Assembly: GCA_024231375.1 (NCBI GenBank)
Contig: JAAEQP010001065.1
Location: forward strand, 1-28,039
Direction: 5' to 3'
Length of the DNA: 28,039 nucleotides
DNA from: a bacterium
Lineage (GTDB): Bacteria > Hydrogenedentota > Hydrogenedentia > Hydrogenedentiales > SLHB01
The translations under genes and the position numbers were made by a program. The notes under the pieces were generated by a model. The model made no database searches and was not told the origin of the DNA. It was given only the letters and a program-made list of their open reading frames with translations. Positions 17,101 to 24,486 of the stretch are shown piece by piece; positions within the stretch are counted from its first letter, which is position 1; the number at the start of each line of letters is the position of its first letter.

Positions 17101-17361
17101 TTGGTCCCCTTCGTAGAGGCAGGCGACGCGCTTGGGCGGCTTGAGGAAGCCGTGCCCCATCTCACGCGGTTTGCCGACTACTATCCCGGAAACCTCGAAG
17201 CTGCGTGTCTGTTCGTGGACGTGCTGAGCAGGCTGGGCCGAACGGACGAGGCTATGGAACGGCTGAACGCCATTCTGCTGTTCTCGCCCGACCATCCCGA
17301 GGCGGCCCGGCTCAAAGCCACCATCGAGAACGGCGACCATGGCCCGGAGGACACGGCATGA
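14116..17361 (+). CDS. Multidomain protein: two GT-B glycosyltransferase modules, methyltransferase, TPR
   Basis: A 1081-aa soluble protein with four parts. Residues 1-320 form a GT4-like GT-B module: PPGID (148-152), then SREAYEDGYN and STLEAMACGMPVVS, the usual nucleotide-sugar site. Residues 343-630 form a second, divergent GT-B-like module with SEYLFEAMAAGALVVAQDS (541-559). Residues 640-820 are a class I SAM methyltransferase with VLDCGCGGGEFG (663-674) and GDVLEHLVDP. Residues 862-1075 are TPR-like helical repeats (LGKLDRAADLYRKALA and three or four more). The frame opens at a TTG at 14110 overlapping the previous stop; the ATG at 14116 is preferred. It probably builds and methylates a glycan on a protein, most likely flagellin given fliW/csrA upstream and a Maf-like enzyme downstream. 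The TPR region may hold the acceptor. Whether both GT modules are active is unclear. Confidence 0.85.
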   Translation: MSGPRVLTFNFHEPYICLMARIGVPITVGLYDDPSMARPWQTNFRPRPDGIVLAPEAEWRAGLKSGAFDVLVAHNEMNALKERESGIPSILLCHNRRSFLCTTYEGDFDEGNDKYARLLDILSQTYTFVFISESKREDYRYSGPVIPPGIDAEAFGSYTGEDACVLRVGNAMRERDVMFDVDFQERVCDGFPNRVVGFNAGIPESVPSESFDDLLRLYRTQRCLLHVSREAYEDGYNLSTLEAMACGMPVVSLANPTSPITDGVDGFVSYDADELRERIQALLTDPDLAKAIGERGRETVAETFPMSAFAERWRTVLENTASEGTYRAGGLGGKPSPIPEVPRLGIVLDYAPSADVGVVVKHTLRGAHDVVSVGPSSQREGAQSYRDVRAALPDGFTPGAYLYIDSDGCAQAPDLEGFEGLRMCYLPRSGGVKKPRAAIAERFAFTYVADKAEFEVLARAGVPNVAWMPPGCIASERAPDAARPVDVALAYRPGTTAPALAETLTAQYPNAEIRAAAWSELPALFQRSRVAVIPPGESDLSEYLFEAMAAGALVVAQDSATLRAALEPGVHVITYDTPGEVPALVAQYLNDTETCATIADAGREAALANHTMDRRLAEMLAMALEAVGAFTGHVGEGRFQTGGYYRCPRPELAVQVPRHARRVLDCGCGGGEFGRSLKERGVEEVVGIEVVEQAWNLATTVLDDAILGSIEDLDLPFEDEYFDCVVFGDVLEHLVDPCAALRKVARVLAPDGIIVMSIPNVRFWDVVRMLAEGRWRYDDAGILDRTHLRFFTAVEMNELVIEAGLETLRLEPLTLWAGDNPPRGEDGSLSFGRVTIADVSDAEYQDFITYQYLVVAGKPNADRLSASRRALDARDNDLAYELAEEASGVEEFERNRIMARAIGRLGKLDRAADLYRKALAEREDPETAGELGIVLMAMNQVGDAVPLLDQAVSRGAANDRILGASGLARLTQGDAEQAFELFLQAFGEEFDQGALLVPFVEAGDALGRLEEAVPHLTRFADYYPGNLEAACLFVDVLSRLGRTDEAMERLNAILLFSPDHPEAARLKATIENGDHGPEDTA

Positions 17362-17371
17362 GGCAGGTCCG

Positions 17372-19168
17372 ATGAGCGCTGCGCCAGCACAACTGAAGCC
17401 GGCCGAGGCATGGCGTGAAGCCGTGGCCGACGCGCCGTTGCCCGAGGGGCTCACGCTTGAGGCAAGCCGTAGCGGAGAGCCGACACTGAAGATGGGCGGC
17501 GTCTACCTCCACAGCCGCTATCGCCCTGCTGAGGAGGCTGCGCGATTGGTATCGTCCGCGGACCTCGATACGGAAGCCCCAGTGATTGTCCTGGGGTTGG
17601 GGCTGGGATACCACGTACTCGAACTGGTCTCGCGCGGATACCGTGTGGTTGTCCTTGAACCCGATCCAGCCGTCGTTCGCCTTGCCTTGGACGGACCCAT
17701 GCGGGGCTCCGACGTTCCAATCGGTGTGGGCGATCCCGATCTTCTGCGCTCCTGCGACGAATTCCGCCAACTCTCGAAACAGAAGCCTCAGTTCCTGGTT
17801 CATCCTCCTACCGCGCGTTTGCATCCCGAGTTCGAGAAGCGATGCTGCGCGACGCTGGCCAAGTGCCTGACGGTTGGTGAGCGGCTTGGTGTGGCAGTCG
17901 TGGGCCCCATGTTCGGTGGCTCCTTGCCCATCGCCAAGTACCTCGTTGACGCGTTCGAGCGCCTGGGGCATCGTACGTTGTACGTCGACAACCGCGCCGG
18001 ATACGACCTCTACACCGCCATGACGGGAAGTGTGAAGTCGAAGTGCGTTTCGGGACAGTTGAGCAATCTTCTCATCAACTTCCTCGGGGAATGGAGTTAC
18101 GCTCAGGTGGCCGAGTTCGAACCTGAGATATGCATCGTCATGGCCCAGGCGCCCGTGGGGAACGCGTTTCCTGCGCGCTTGATCGAACGGGGCATCGTGA
18201 CCGGCTACTGGTTTGTAGAGAACTGGCGCCACATGCCCTATTGGAAGGAGATTTCCAGGCTCTACGACACTTTCTTCCACATCCAACCCGGCGAGTTCGA
18301 AGAGAAACTGAAGGAGGTGGGATGCCACCACTCCGCCTTCGTTCAGACCGCGTGCGATCCCGAAGTGCATCGTCCGGTGGACCTCGGCGATGACGAACGG
18401 CCGGAGTTCGAATGCGATCTGTCGTTTGCGGGGGCCGGATACCACAATCGAAACACCTTACTCTCCGGCTTGACCGACTACGACATGAAGATATGGGGTG
18501 TGGAGTGGCACGCCAAGGCGTTGCTGTCCCGCGTGTGCCGCCCCGACGAACGGTTCTCGCCCGAGCAGTTCGCCCGGATTGTTGCCGGCTCCAAGATCAA
18601 CCTCAACCTCCATTCCAGCGCCACCCACTCCGGCGTCGATCCGCAGTGCGATGCCATAAACCCACGGGTCTTCGAGATCGCTGCCTGCGGCGGGTTCCAG
18701 CTATGCGATCCATGCATTGGGCTCGAACGTCTGTTCGATTTCGACACAGAGCTTCCGGTGTATCGCGACCTGACCGATCTTCGATCCCAGATCGACCACT
18801 ACCTTGAACACGCCGACGAGCGTGAAGCCGTCGCCAAACGCGCACGGGACCGGGTGCTGCGGGAGCATACCTACGAACACCGGGCTCAAGAGATGTTGGA
18901 TGCCATCTTGGACGCCCATGGACGGCGCATTGTGGAGAGGGGTGTTCTGGCTCAGAGAACCGTCGGAGAGATTGCAGAGCGCGTCGGGCGGGACTCGGAA
19001 CTGGGGAAGTACCTCGCAACGCTACCTCAGGACGAACGTTTTCTCCAAGACACCATCAACGAACGGATCCCAAGAATGGGACAAGAACTCAGCCACCCCG
19101 AAGCCGTGTTCGCGTATCTGCGCGAAATGCGGCTCTCGGCGGAAGCGCTTCTGGCGGACTTCGAGTGA
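17372..19168 (+). CDS. Motility-accessory (Maf/CgeB-like) glycosyltransferase
   Basis: A 598-aa soluble protein. The N-terminal third has YLHSRYRPAEEAARL (45-59) and IVLGLGLGYHVLEL (72-85), the Rossmann-like segment typical of Maf/DUF115 motility-accessory factors that modify flagellin with nonulosonic or other sugars. The C-terminal third (about 345-530) is a CgeB/YkvP-type glycosyltransferase with LSFAGAGYHNR, NPRVFEIAACGGFQLCD (430-446) and a C-terminal HTYEHRA segment. The frame is open from 17339, but the ATG at 17372 lies 10 bases after the previous stop and just before conserved sequence. Its last codon overlaps the next start (TGATG). This gene is the strongest sign that the operon glycosylates flagella. 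The sugar donor is unknown. Confidence 0.82.
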   Translation: MSAAPAQLKPAEAWREAVADAPLPEGLTLEASRSGEPTLKMGGVYLHSRYRPAEEAARLVSSADLDTEAPVIVLGLGLGYHVLELVSRGYRVVVLEPDPAVVRLALDGPMRGSDVPIGVGDPDLLRSCDEFRQLSKQKPQFLVHPPTARLHPEFEKRCCATLAKCLTVGERLGVAVVGPMFGGSLPIAKYLVDAFERLGHRTLYVDNRAGYDLYTAMTGSVKSKCVSGQLSNLLINFLGEWSYAQVAEFEPEICIVMAQAPVGNAFPARLIERGIVTGYWFVENWRHMPYWKEISRLYDTFFHIQPGEFEEKLKEVGCHHSAFVQTACDPEVHRPVDLGDDERPEFECDLSFAGAGYHNRNTLLSGLTDYDMKIWGVEWHAKALLSRVCRPDERFSPEQFARIVAGSKINLNLHSSATHSGVDPQCDAINPRVFEIAACGGFQLCDPCIGLERLFDFDTELPVYRDLTDLRSQIDHYLEHADEREAVAKRARDRVLREHTYEHRAQEMLDAILDAHGRRIVERGVLAQRTVGEIAERVGRDSELGKYLATLPQDERFLQDTINERIPRMGQELSHPEAVFAYLREMRLSAEALLADFE

Positions 19169-20856
19169 TGCGCATTCTCATAGCACAGATGACGCGCATG
19201 GGCGACATGATTCAGACATCGCCCCTGATCCGGGCCATCAAGGTCCGCTATCCGGAATCGCACGTCACCGCCATGGTACGCAGGATGGGCATCGCCATCG
19301 CGGAGCGGAATCCCGACATCGACGACACCATCGTGTACGACGAGGACGAGATGTTCTGCCACCTGCGCAAGGACGACTCCGACCGGCTTCTGAAGGCCTA
19401 CGAACGGGCCGAGCAGTGCATCCGCGAGTTGCGCGAGGGCGACTTCGATCTCGTCTACAACTGCACCCACAGCCTTTCGTCGGCCGTGCTCCTGAAGGCG
19501 GCAAATGCCCGCGACGTCATCGGCGCCCACCTGAGCGACGACTGGCAGTTCGTGCTTCGTGGACGCGGGACGAACTACTTCTTCACCAGCGTCCACAACC
19601 GCGACTACAACGACCTCAACGTGTGCGATCTGTACCGCATGTTCGAGCCGGAAGCGCCGCCCTTCCGCGGACTTGTCTTCGACATTACCGAGGAAGATCG
19701 ACGGGCCGCCGCGGACCTCCTCAGGAACCACGGCATCGGCGACGGCGACTTCGTGGCGTGTCTTCAGTTGGGCGCCAGCGAGAACGACAAGCGGTGGCCC
19801 GAGACCCACTTCGCCGCACTCGGCCGTCATCTGGTGGAGACCCGTGGCGCACGCATCCTGCTGTCGGGGGTCGAGAGCGAAGCTCCCCTGGGCGAGGCCT
19901 TTGAACAGGCTGCGCCCGGTTTAGCCGTGCCCTTGTTCGGAAAGACCTCCATTCCCGTGCTGGCGGCGGTTCTGGAGCGCGCAAATGTGCTCGTGACCAA
20001 CGACACCGGGACCATGCACATTGCCGCGGCCATGAAATGTCCCATCGTGCTGGTGTCGGTGGGCTATGTCCACTTTCGCGAGACCGGCCCCTACGGCACG
20101 GGGTTCTACGCCGTGGAACTGGCCCGGGACACGCTGGGACGCTCCGACACGATGCGGGGCAATATCGAACAGCGTGCCTTGGTACTTCCCGAACACGTGG
20201 CGCATGTGGTCGGGCTGGCCGTGGACGGCAACGCCGACGATGAGCAGTTGCGCCCCGAGGACGGGTTCGAGTCAATCGACGTGTTCGTGTCGGGATTCGC
20301 GGGGGATGGTTGTCTCCAGTGGTATCCCGTCGTGCGGCGAGACCTGACGCGGCGCGATTTCGTGCGGCTCGTCTACCGGACCATGTGGAGTGAACACCTG
20401 CGCGGCATCTCCGACCAAGTCGGCGAGGCCGAGAGCATCCGGCTCGTTCTGGAACGGTTCGCAGGAGGCCCCGGCGATACTGCGCCTTGGCGCGAAGAGT
20501 TGGTGGCGGCATTCCGCGCGCTCGCCGATCTCGGAACCCGGGGAGACACAGTCACGGGGCAGTTGCTGGATGTCCTGACCGGCGGCCGAAAGATGCAGGA
20601 AGCCAAGGAATTGGTGTCTCAACTGATGGCGTTGGACGAGGAGATCCGGCTGTTCGGCGATGTCCACGAGGCATGCCGTCCATTGGTGAACATCGGACGT
20701 TTCGAGCGGGACAATCTCGAGGGGGCCGACCCCGTGCAGCTTGCGGAGACCACATTGGCGATCTACCGGGACTTGGAGACGCGCGCGCTGCTCGCCGCCG
20801 AGAAGGCCGAACGGATCGACGCGATTCGGAGGGGCGGCGCGTCTACGACCGGTTGA
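19168..20856 (+). CDS. Glycosyltransferase family 9 protein with C-terminal extension
   Basis: A heptosyltransferase-like GT-B enzyme of 562 aa. The N-terminal MRILIAQMTRMGDMIQTSPL and the C-terminal donor-site motifs LQLGASENDKRWP (199-211) and VTNDTGTMHIAAA (276-288) are typical of family 9 (WaaC/WaaF/RfaF relatives). That fold ends near residue 345. A further 220 residues, acidic and mostly helical, match nothing I recognise. A GTG at 19165 is possible, but the ATG at 19168 shares its A with the upstream TGA and is the likely coupled start. It could act in lipopolysaccharide core assembly, but its place behind the Maf-like gene favours protein (flagellin) glycosylation. It is the last gene of the operon and overlaps recN by 14 bases tail to tail. 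Confidence 0.85.
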   Translation: MRILIAQMTRMGDMIQTSPLIRAIKVRYPESHVTAMVRRMGIAIAERNPDIDDTIVYDEDEMFCHLRKDDSDRLLKAYERAEQCIRELREGDFDLVYNCTHSLSSAVLLKAANARDVIGAHLSDDWQFVLRGRGTNYFFTSVHNRDYNDLNVCDLYRMFEPEAPPFRGLVFDITEEDRRAAADLLRNHGIGDGDFVACLQLGASENDKRWPETHFAALGRHLVETRGARILLSGVESEAPLGEAFEQAAPGLAVPLFGKTSIPVLAAVLERANVLVTNDTGTMHIAAAMKCPIVLVSVGYVHFRETGPYGTGFYAVELARDTLGRSDTMRGNIEQRALVLPEHVAHVVGLAVDGNADDEQLRPEDGFESIDVFVSGFAGDGCLQWYPVVRRDLTRRDFVRLVYRTMWSEHLRGISDQVGEAESIRLVLERFAGGPGDTAPWREELVAAFRALADLGTRGDTVTGQLLDVLTGGRKMQEAKELVSQLMALDEEIRLFGDVHEACRPLVNIGRFERDNLEGADPVQLAETTLAIYRDLETRALLAAEKAERIDAIRRGGASTTG

Positions 20857-22504
20857 GCAAGGCCCGCGCGTGATCCAGGCTCACGTCGGACACGGACCCG
20901 TCCAGAAGACGCGCCAGTTCTTCCACCCGCGCCTCTTCGCTCACTCGTGCCACTCTGGTCTGGGTGCGGCTCTTGTTCGACGCCTTGAGAACCTGATAGT
21001 GCGTCGCGGCCACGCTGGCGATCTGGGCGATGTGCGTGATGCAAATGGTCTGATGCGATCGGGCAAGCTCGTCGAGCCGCGCTGCCACACGTTTGGCGAC
21101 GGCCCCGCCCACCCCGGAGTCGATCTCGTCGAAGATGAGCGTTGGGATACAGTCGGCGCCCGCGAATACCGTCTTTATGGCCAGCATGACGCGGGAAATC
21201 TCGCCGCCCGAAGCCACCTGCCGCAAGGGCTTGAGCTTCTCGCCCGGATTGGCGCACAGCAGAAACGCCACCCGGTCCACGCCGTCATTCGAAAGCGCCA
21301 CCTGGGTGAGCGCAGTCTCGAATGTGCCGCCCTTCATGCCCAGGTCCTGAAGCGCCGACGTGACACGCTTGTCCAGTCTTCGGGAAGCCGTCTTGCGTTT
21401 GGCGGAGAGGCGTTTCGCGGCGGCCGTGGCGTGCTCCAGGCACATGTCCCGTTTGTGGCGCATATCTTCCAGCCGCTTGTCCCGCTGGTCGTACTGCTCC
21501 AGCTCGGCCGCGCCCCGCTCCCGGTACGCCAGGATCTCCTCAATCGAGTCGCCGTACTTCCGCTTCAATCCGGCGATGGCCGCGAGCCGCTGATTCAGGG
21601 TCTCCAACTCGGCGGGGTCGAAATCCGCATCGTCCGTGAAGGCCCGGACCTCCTTGGACACATCTTCCAGGTCCGAACGAATCGATTCCAGGCGTTCGGC
21701 GAGGACCTTTAGGCTCTCGTCCACTTCGGCCAGTTGTTCGAGGTCGGCGAGGGCCGCTGCCACGGATTCGCAGGCGGCCGTTTCCTCGTTTTCGAAAAGG
21801 CATGCGTACGCGTGAGACGCGCATTCGACAATCGTCTCGGCGTTGGTGATGCGATTGCGTCTGGACCGGACCGTCTCCTCTTCGCCCGTCTCAAGCTGGG
21901 CCGAGTCAATCTCCGACACCTCAAACCGCAGGAACTCCATTCGCCGGGCTCGTTCGCGGTCGTCGGTTTCCAACTCGGCCAAGGCATTCTCGACCCGCCG
22001 CAGTTCGCCGACGAGTCGTGCCACGTCGGCCGCATCGTCCTCCGTGCCCGCGTAGGCGTCGAGCAGGCCCAGCTGTCGGTCCACTTTGAGCAAGGATTGA
22101 TGCTCGTGCTGCCCGTGAAGGTCCACCAGTTCGTCGCCGATCTCGGCAAGCACCGACACAGGGACGAGCGTGCCCCCGGCATAGGCGCGGCTACGGCCTT
22201 CCGCCGACACCGTGCGCGACAGGTGCAGCTCGCCATCTTCCGTGTCGATGTCGCGTTGCTTGAGAAGGGCATTCAGGCGCCGGGAGGGGCGCTCAATGCG
22301 GAAGACCGCATCGACGCGGGCGCGGTCGGCGCCGTCGCGCACGGCGTCGCCCGATGCGCGAGCCCCGAGGACGAGATTCAGGGCGCCCACGATGATCGAC
22401 TTTCCCGCGCCGGTTTCGCCGGTTAACACGTTGAACCCGGGGCCAAAATCGAACTCGGCCTCGTCAATCAACGCGTAATTCTTGATGTGGAGCGTTTCCA
22501 GCAT
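20843..22504 (-). CDS. recN: DNA repair protein RecN
   Basis: RecN is an SMC-like ATPase recruited to double-strand breaks, where it helps hold broken ends during RecA-dependent repair. The 553-aa product equals the E. coli length. Seen: Walker A TGETGAGKS (28-36), central coiled-coil arms rich in Glu/Arg/Leu, the ABC signature VASGGEIS (about 431), and Walker B LIFDEIDSGVGG (about 456). The ATG at 22504 begins the conserved MLETLHIKNYALIDE; an upstream ATG at 22516 adds four residues. Neither has a clear ribosome binding site. It is 38 bases downstream of tlyA, a neighbour pair seen in many bacteria, and appears to be the last gene of the leftward operon. Confidence 0.96.
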   Translation of the reverse strand: MLETLHIKNYALIDEAEFDFGPGFNVLTGETGAGKSIIVGALNLVLGARASGDAVRDGADRARVDAVFRIERPSRRLNALLKQRDIDTEDGELHLSRTVSAEGRSRAYAGGTLVPVSVLAEIGDELVDLHGQHEHQSLLKVDRQLGLLDAYAGTEDDAADVARLVGELRRVENALAELETDDRERARRMEFLRFEVSEIDSAQLETGEEETVRSRRNRITNAETIVECASHAYACLFENEETAACESVAAALADLEQLAEVDESLKVLAERLESIRSDLEDVSKEVRAFTDDADFDPAELETLNQRLAAIAGLKRKYGDSIEEILAYRERGAAELEQYDQRDKRLEDMRHKRDMCLEHATAAAKRLSAKRKTASRRLDKRVTSALQDLGMKGGTFETALTQVALSNDGVDRVAFLLCANPGEKLKPLRQVASGGEISRVMLAIKTVFAGADCIPTLIFDEIDSGVGGAVAKRVAARLDELARSHQTICITHIAQIASVAATHYQVLKASNKSRTQTRVARVSEEARVEELARLLDGSVSDVSLDHARALLNRS

Positions 22505-22542
22505 GGTACCCGCCATGATCGCCCGGCGAGACGCGGTCGCGA

Positions 22543-23277
22543 CTAGCCTTCAACCCGAAGATGCGCAAGAAATTCCCGGTTCCCGGCCGGGCCCAACAGC
22601 GGTGAGGGTATCACAGGGCCCGCGGCGAATCCCAGTTCGGATGCCGCCGCAAGCACGTCGCCGACGACTTGCTCATGCACTTCCGCATCCCGGACCACGC
22701 CGCCCTTGCCCACTTGGTCGCGGCCCGCCTCGAACTGCGGCTTGATGAGGACCACGCCGTGGGCGTCGGGCGTGAGCAGGGGGGGCAGGGCGGGCAGCAC
22801 CAGGCGTAGCGAGATAAAGGAGCAGTCGGCGGCGAAGAAGGATGGCCCTTCCTCGAGCATGTCCGGTGTGAGCGCCCGGACGTTGGTGCGTTCCATCACC
22901 ACGACCCGCGCGTCCTTCCGCAGTTGCCAGGCCAACTGGCCGTAGCCAACATCCACGGCGTACACCCGGGCCGCCCCGTGTTGCAGCAGACAATCCGTGA
23001 AACCGCCGGTGGAGGCGCCGATGTCGATGGCCGTCACACCGGTCACATCGATCTGGAACTCGGTGAGAGCGGCCTCCAACTTCTGGCCACCGCGGCTGAC
23101 GTACCTGGGGCCTTCCTTCACTACGAATCGGGTGGTGGAATCGAAGCGCTGCCCGGCTTTGTCGAGCCGGTTGCCCTCCAGGTCGGAGACCATGCCGGTC
23201 TGGATCAGACCTTGAGCCTTGGACCGGGTCACCCCGGTCTGGCGCTGAATCAGAATATCGAGACGTTCTTTGTCCAT
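22543..23277 (-). CDS. tlyA: TlyA family rRNA (cytidine-2'-O)-methyltransferase
   Basis: This 244-aa SAM-dependent enzyme, often misnamed haemolysin, 2'-O-methylates cytidines of 16S and/or 23S rRNA in characterised relatives. An S4 RNA-binding domain occupies roughly 3-60 (RLDILIQRQTGVTRSKAQGL), followed by the linker YVSRGGQKL (59-67) and an FtsJ-like domain with AIDIGASTGGFTDCL (83-97) as SAM motif I. Lys/Asp positions in the following motifs look conserved. The frame is open to 23421, but the ATG at 23277 starts at the S4 domain and leaves 43 bases after ispF. In mycobacteria loss of TlyA gives capreomycin resistance. Confidence 0.94.
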   Translation of the reverse strand: MDKERLDILIQRQTGVTRSKAQGLIQTGMVSDLEGNRLDKAGQRFDSTTRFVVKEGPRYVSRGGQKLEAALTEFQIDVTGVTAIDIGASTGGFTDCLLQHGAARVYAVDVGYGQLAWQLRKDARVVVMERTNVRALTPDMLEEGPSFFAADCSFISLRLVLPALPPLLTPDAHGVVLIKPQFEAGRDQVGKGGVVRDAEVHEQVVGDVLAAASELGFAAGPVIPSPLLGPAGNREFLAHLRVEG

Positions 23278-23320
23278 GGTCGTCTCAGTGCATCGAACAG
23301 CGCGTCTTGGCCGCTGCGAA

Positions 23321-23797
23321 TCAGGCGATTCGCTCCAGCAACACCACCGCCTGCGTGCTGATGGCTTCGCCCCGCCCTTCCGGACCGACTCCCTCATTGG
23401 TCTTGGCTTTGACCGACACACATGCCAGGGCGATCCCCATGCATTCGGCGACCCGTGCGCGGATGCGTTCCAAGTGGGGGTTCAGCTTGGGGCGCTCGGC
23501 GATGATGTTCGAGTCAACGTTCACGATCCGGTACCCCGCACGCTCTACCAGTTTCATCACCTGCATGAGAAGCTTCAGGCTATCGGCATTCTTGAACTCG
23601 GGAGAGGTGTCCGGGAAATGTTGACCAATGTTGCCCAATGCGGCCGCACCCAGCAGCGCGTCCGTGATGGCGTGGGCCAGGGCGTCTCCATCCGAGTGGC
23701 CGGCCAACCCCTTGTCGTAGGGGATGGCGACCCCGCCCAGAATCAGTGGGCGGTTCTCCACTAGGCGATGCAGATCGTAACCGATCCCCACGCGCAT
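23321..23797 (-). CDS. ispF: 2-C-methyl-D-erythritol 2,4-cyclodiphosphate synthase
   Basis: This fifth step of the non-mevalonate (MEP) isoprenoid pathway converts CDP-ME 2-phosphate to the cyclic diphosphate and releases CMP. The 158-aa product has zinc ligands Asp8, His10 (GYDLH) and His42, the SDGDALAHAI loop, and the C-terminal KAKTNEGVGPEGRGEAI segment. Its start codon overlaps the ispD stop (TGATG), indicating translational coupling with the preceding pathway enzyme. IspF works as a trimer. Length is typical. Confidence 0.97.
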   Translation of the reverse strand: MRVGIGYDLHRLVENRPLILGGVAIPYDKGLAGHSDGDALAHAITDALLGAAALGNIGQHFPDTSPEFKNADSLKLLMQVMKLVERAGYRIVNVDSNIIAERPKLNPHLERIRARVAECMGIALACVSVKAKTNEGVGPEGRGEAISTQAVVLLERIA

Positions 23798-24486
23798 CAG
23801 ACGAGCCCCCCCTCGAGCGCCGCGTGTGCCAACGCAAGGTCGCCAGGGGTGGTGATCTTGAAATTGAGCGGCGTGCCCATGACCAGCTTCACGGGCGCCC
23901 CGGCGCGACGCACCAGCGAGGCGTCGTCGGTCCCCTCGAATCCCTCGGCATTCGCACGGGCGTGCGCTTCACGGATGACGGAGACACGGAAGGTCTGCGG
24001 GGTCTGACACGCCCACAAGGCGCGCCGGTCCGGCGTATCCACCAGGAACGCATCGTCGTCGCCCACGAGGATGGTGTCGGCCGAGGGGATGGCCACCGTG
24101 GCCGCTCCGTGCTCACGGGCACAGGCGATGGAGGCCTGGATGGACGACGGCGCCACGAAGGGACGGGCCGCATCGTGAATCACCACGACTTCGCAGCCGG
24201 GGTCCAGCACGGCAAGCCCATTCTCGACAGACTGCTGCCGTTCGGCGCCGCCGGGGACGAAGGTCAGACCGGCATCCGGGAAGGTGTCGCCTAGCGCGTC
24301 GCGGAACTGGGATTCGCGGCCCGGCGGCACGATCACGATGGCGCCCTCGGCCAGCCCTTGCGACCGGAACCGATCGAGAGTATGGGACAGGAGCGGCCTT
24401 CCCGCGAGGTCCACAAGCGCCTTCGGGGAGTCCGAACCGAGTCGAACCCCCATGCCTGCGGCGGGGATGACGAGTTGAGTGGTCAC
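23797..24486 (-). CDS. ispD: 2-C-methyl-D-erythritol 4-phosphate cytidylyltransferase
   Basis: This third MEP-pathway enzyme joins CTP and MEP to give CDP-ME. The 229-aa product carries the nucleotide-binding start PAAGMGVRLGSDSPKAL (8-24), the VIHDAARPF motif (103-111), and TDDASLVRR near the C-terminus, all expected for IspD. It overlaps the upstream yacL-like gene by four bases (ATGA) and ispF downstream by one. The yacL-ispD-ispF order is also known from Bacillus. The intervening MEP step (IspE) is not in the window. Confidence 0.97.
   Translation of the reverse strand: MTTQLVIPAAGMGVRLGSDSPKALVDLAGRPLLSHTLDRFRSQGLAEGAIVIVPPGRESQFRDALGDTFPDAGLTFVPGGAERQQSVENGLAVLDPGCEVVVIHDAARPFVAPSSIQASIACAREHGAATVAIPSADTILVGDDDAFLVDTPDRRALWACQTPQTFRVSVIREAHARANAEGFEGTDDASLVRRAGAPVKLVMGTPLNFKITTPGDLALAHAALEGGLV

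Noticed and set aside
18804..19904. A 366-residue + strand frame spanning the Maf-like/GT9 junction
   Set aside because: Overlaps two well supported genes in another frame; Arg/His/Pro-rich composition typical of shadow translation.
20741..21712. A 323-residue + strand frame opposite recN
   Set aside because: Antisense to conserved RecN motifs; no independent family resemblance.
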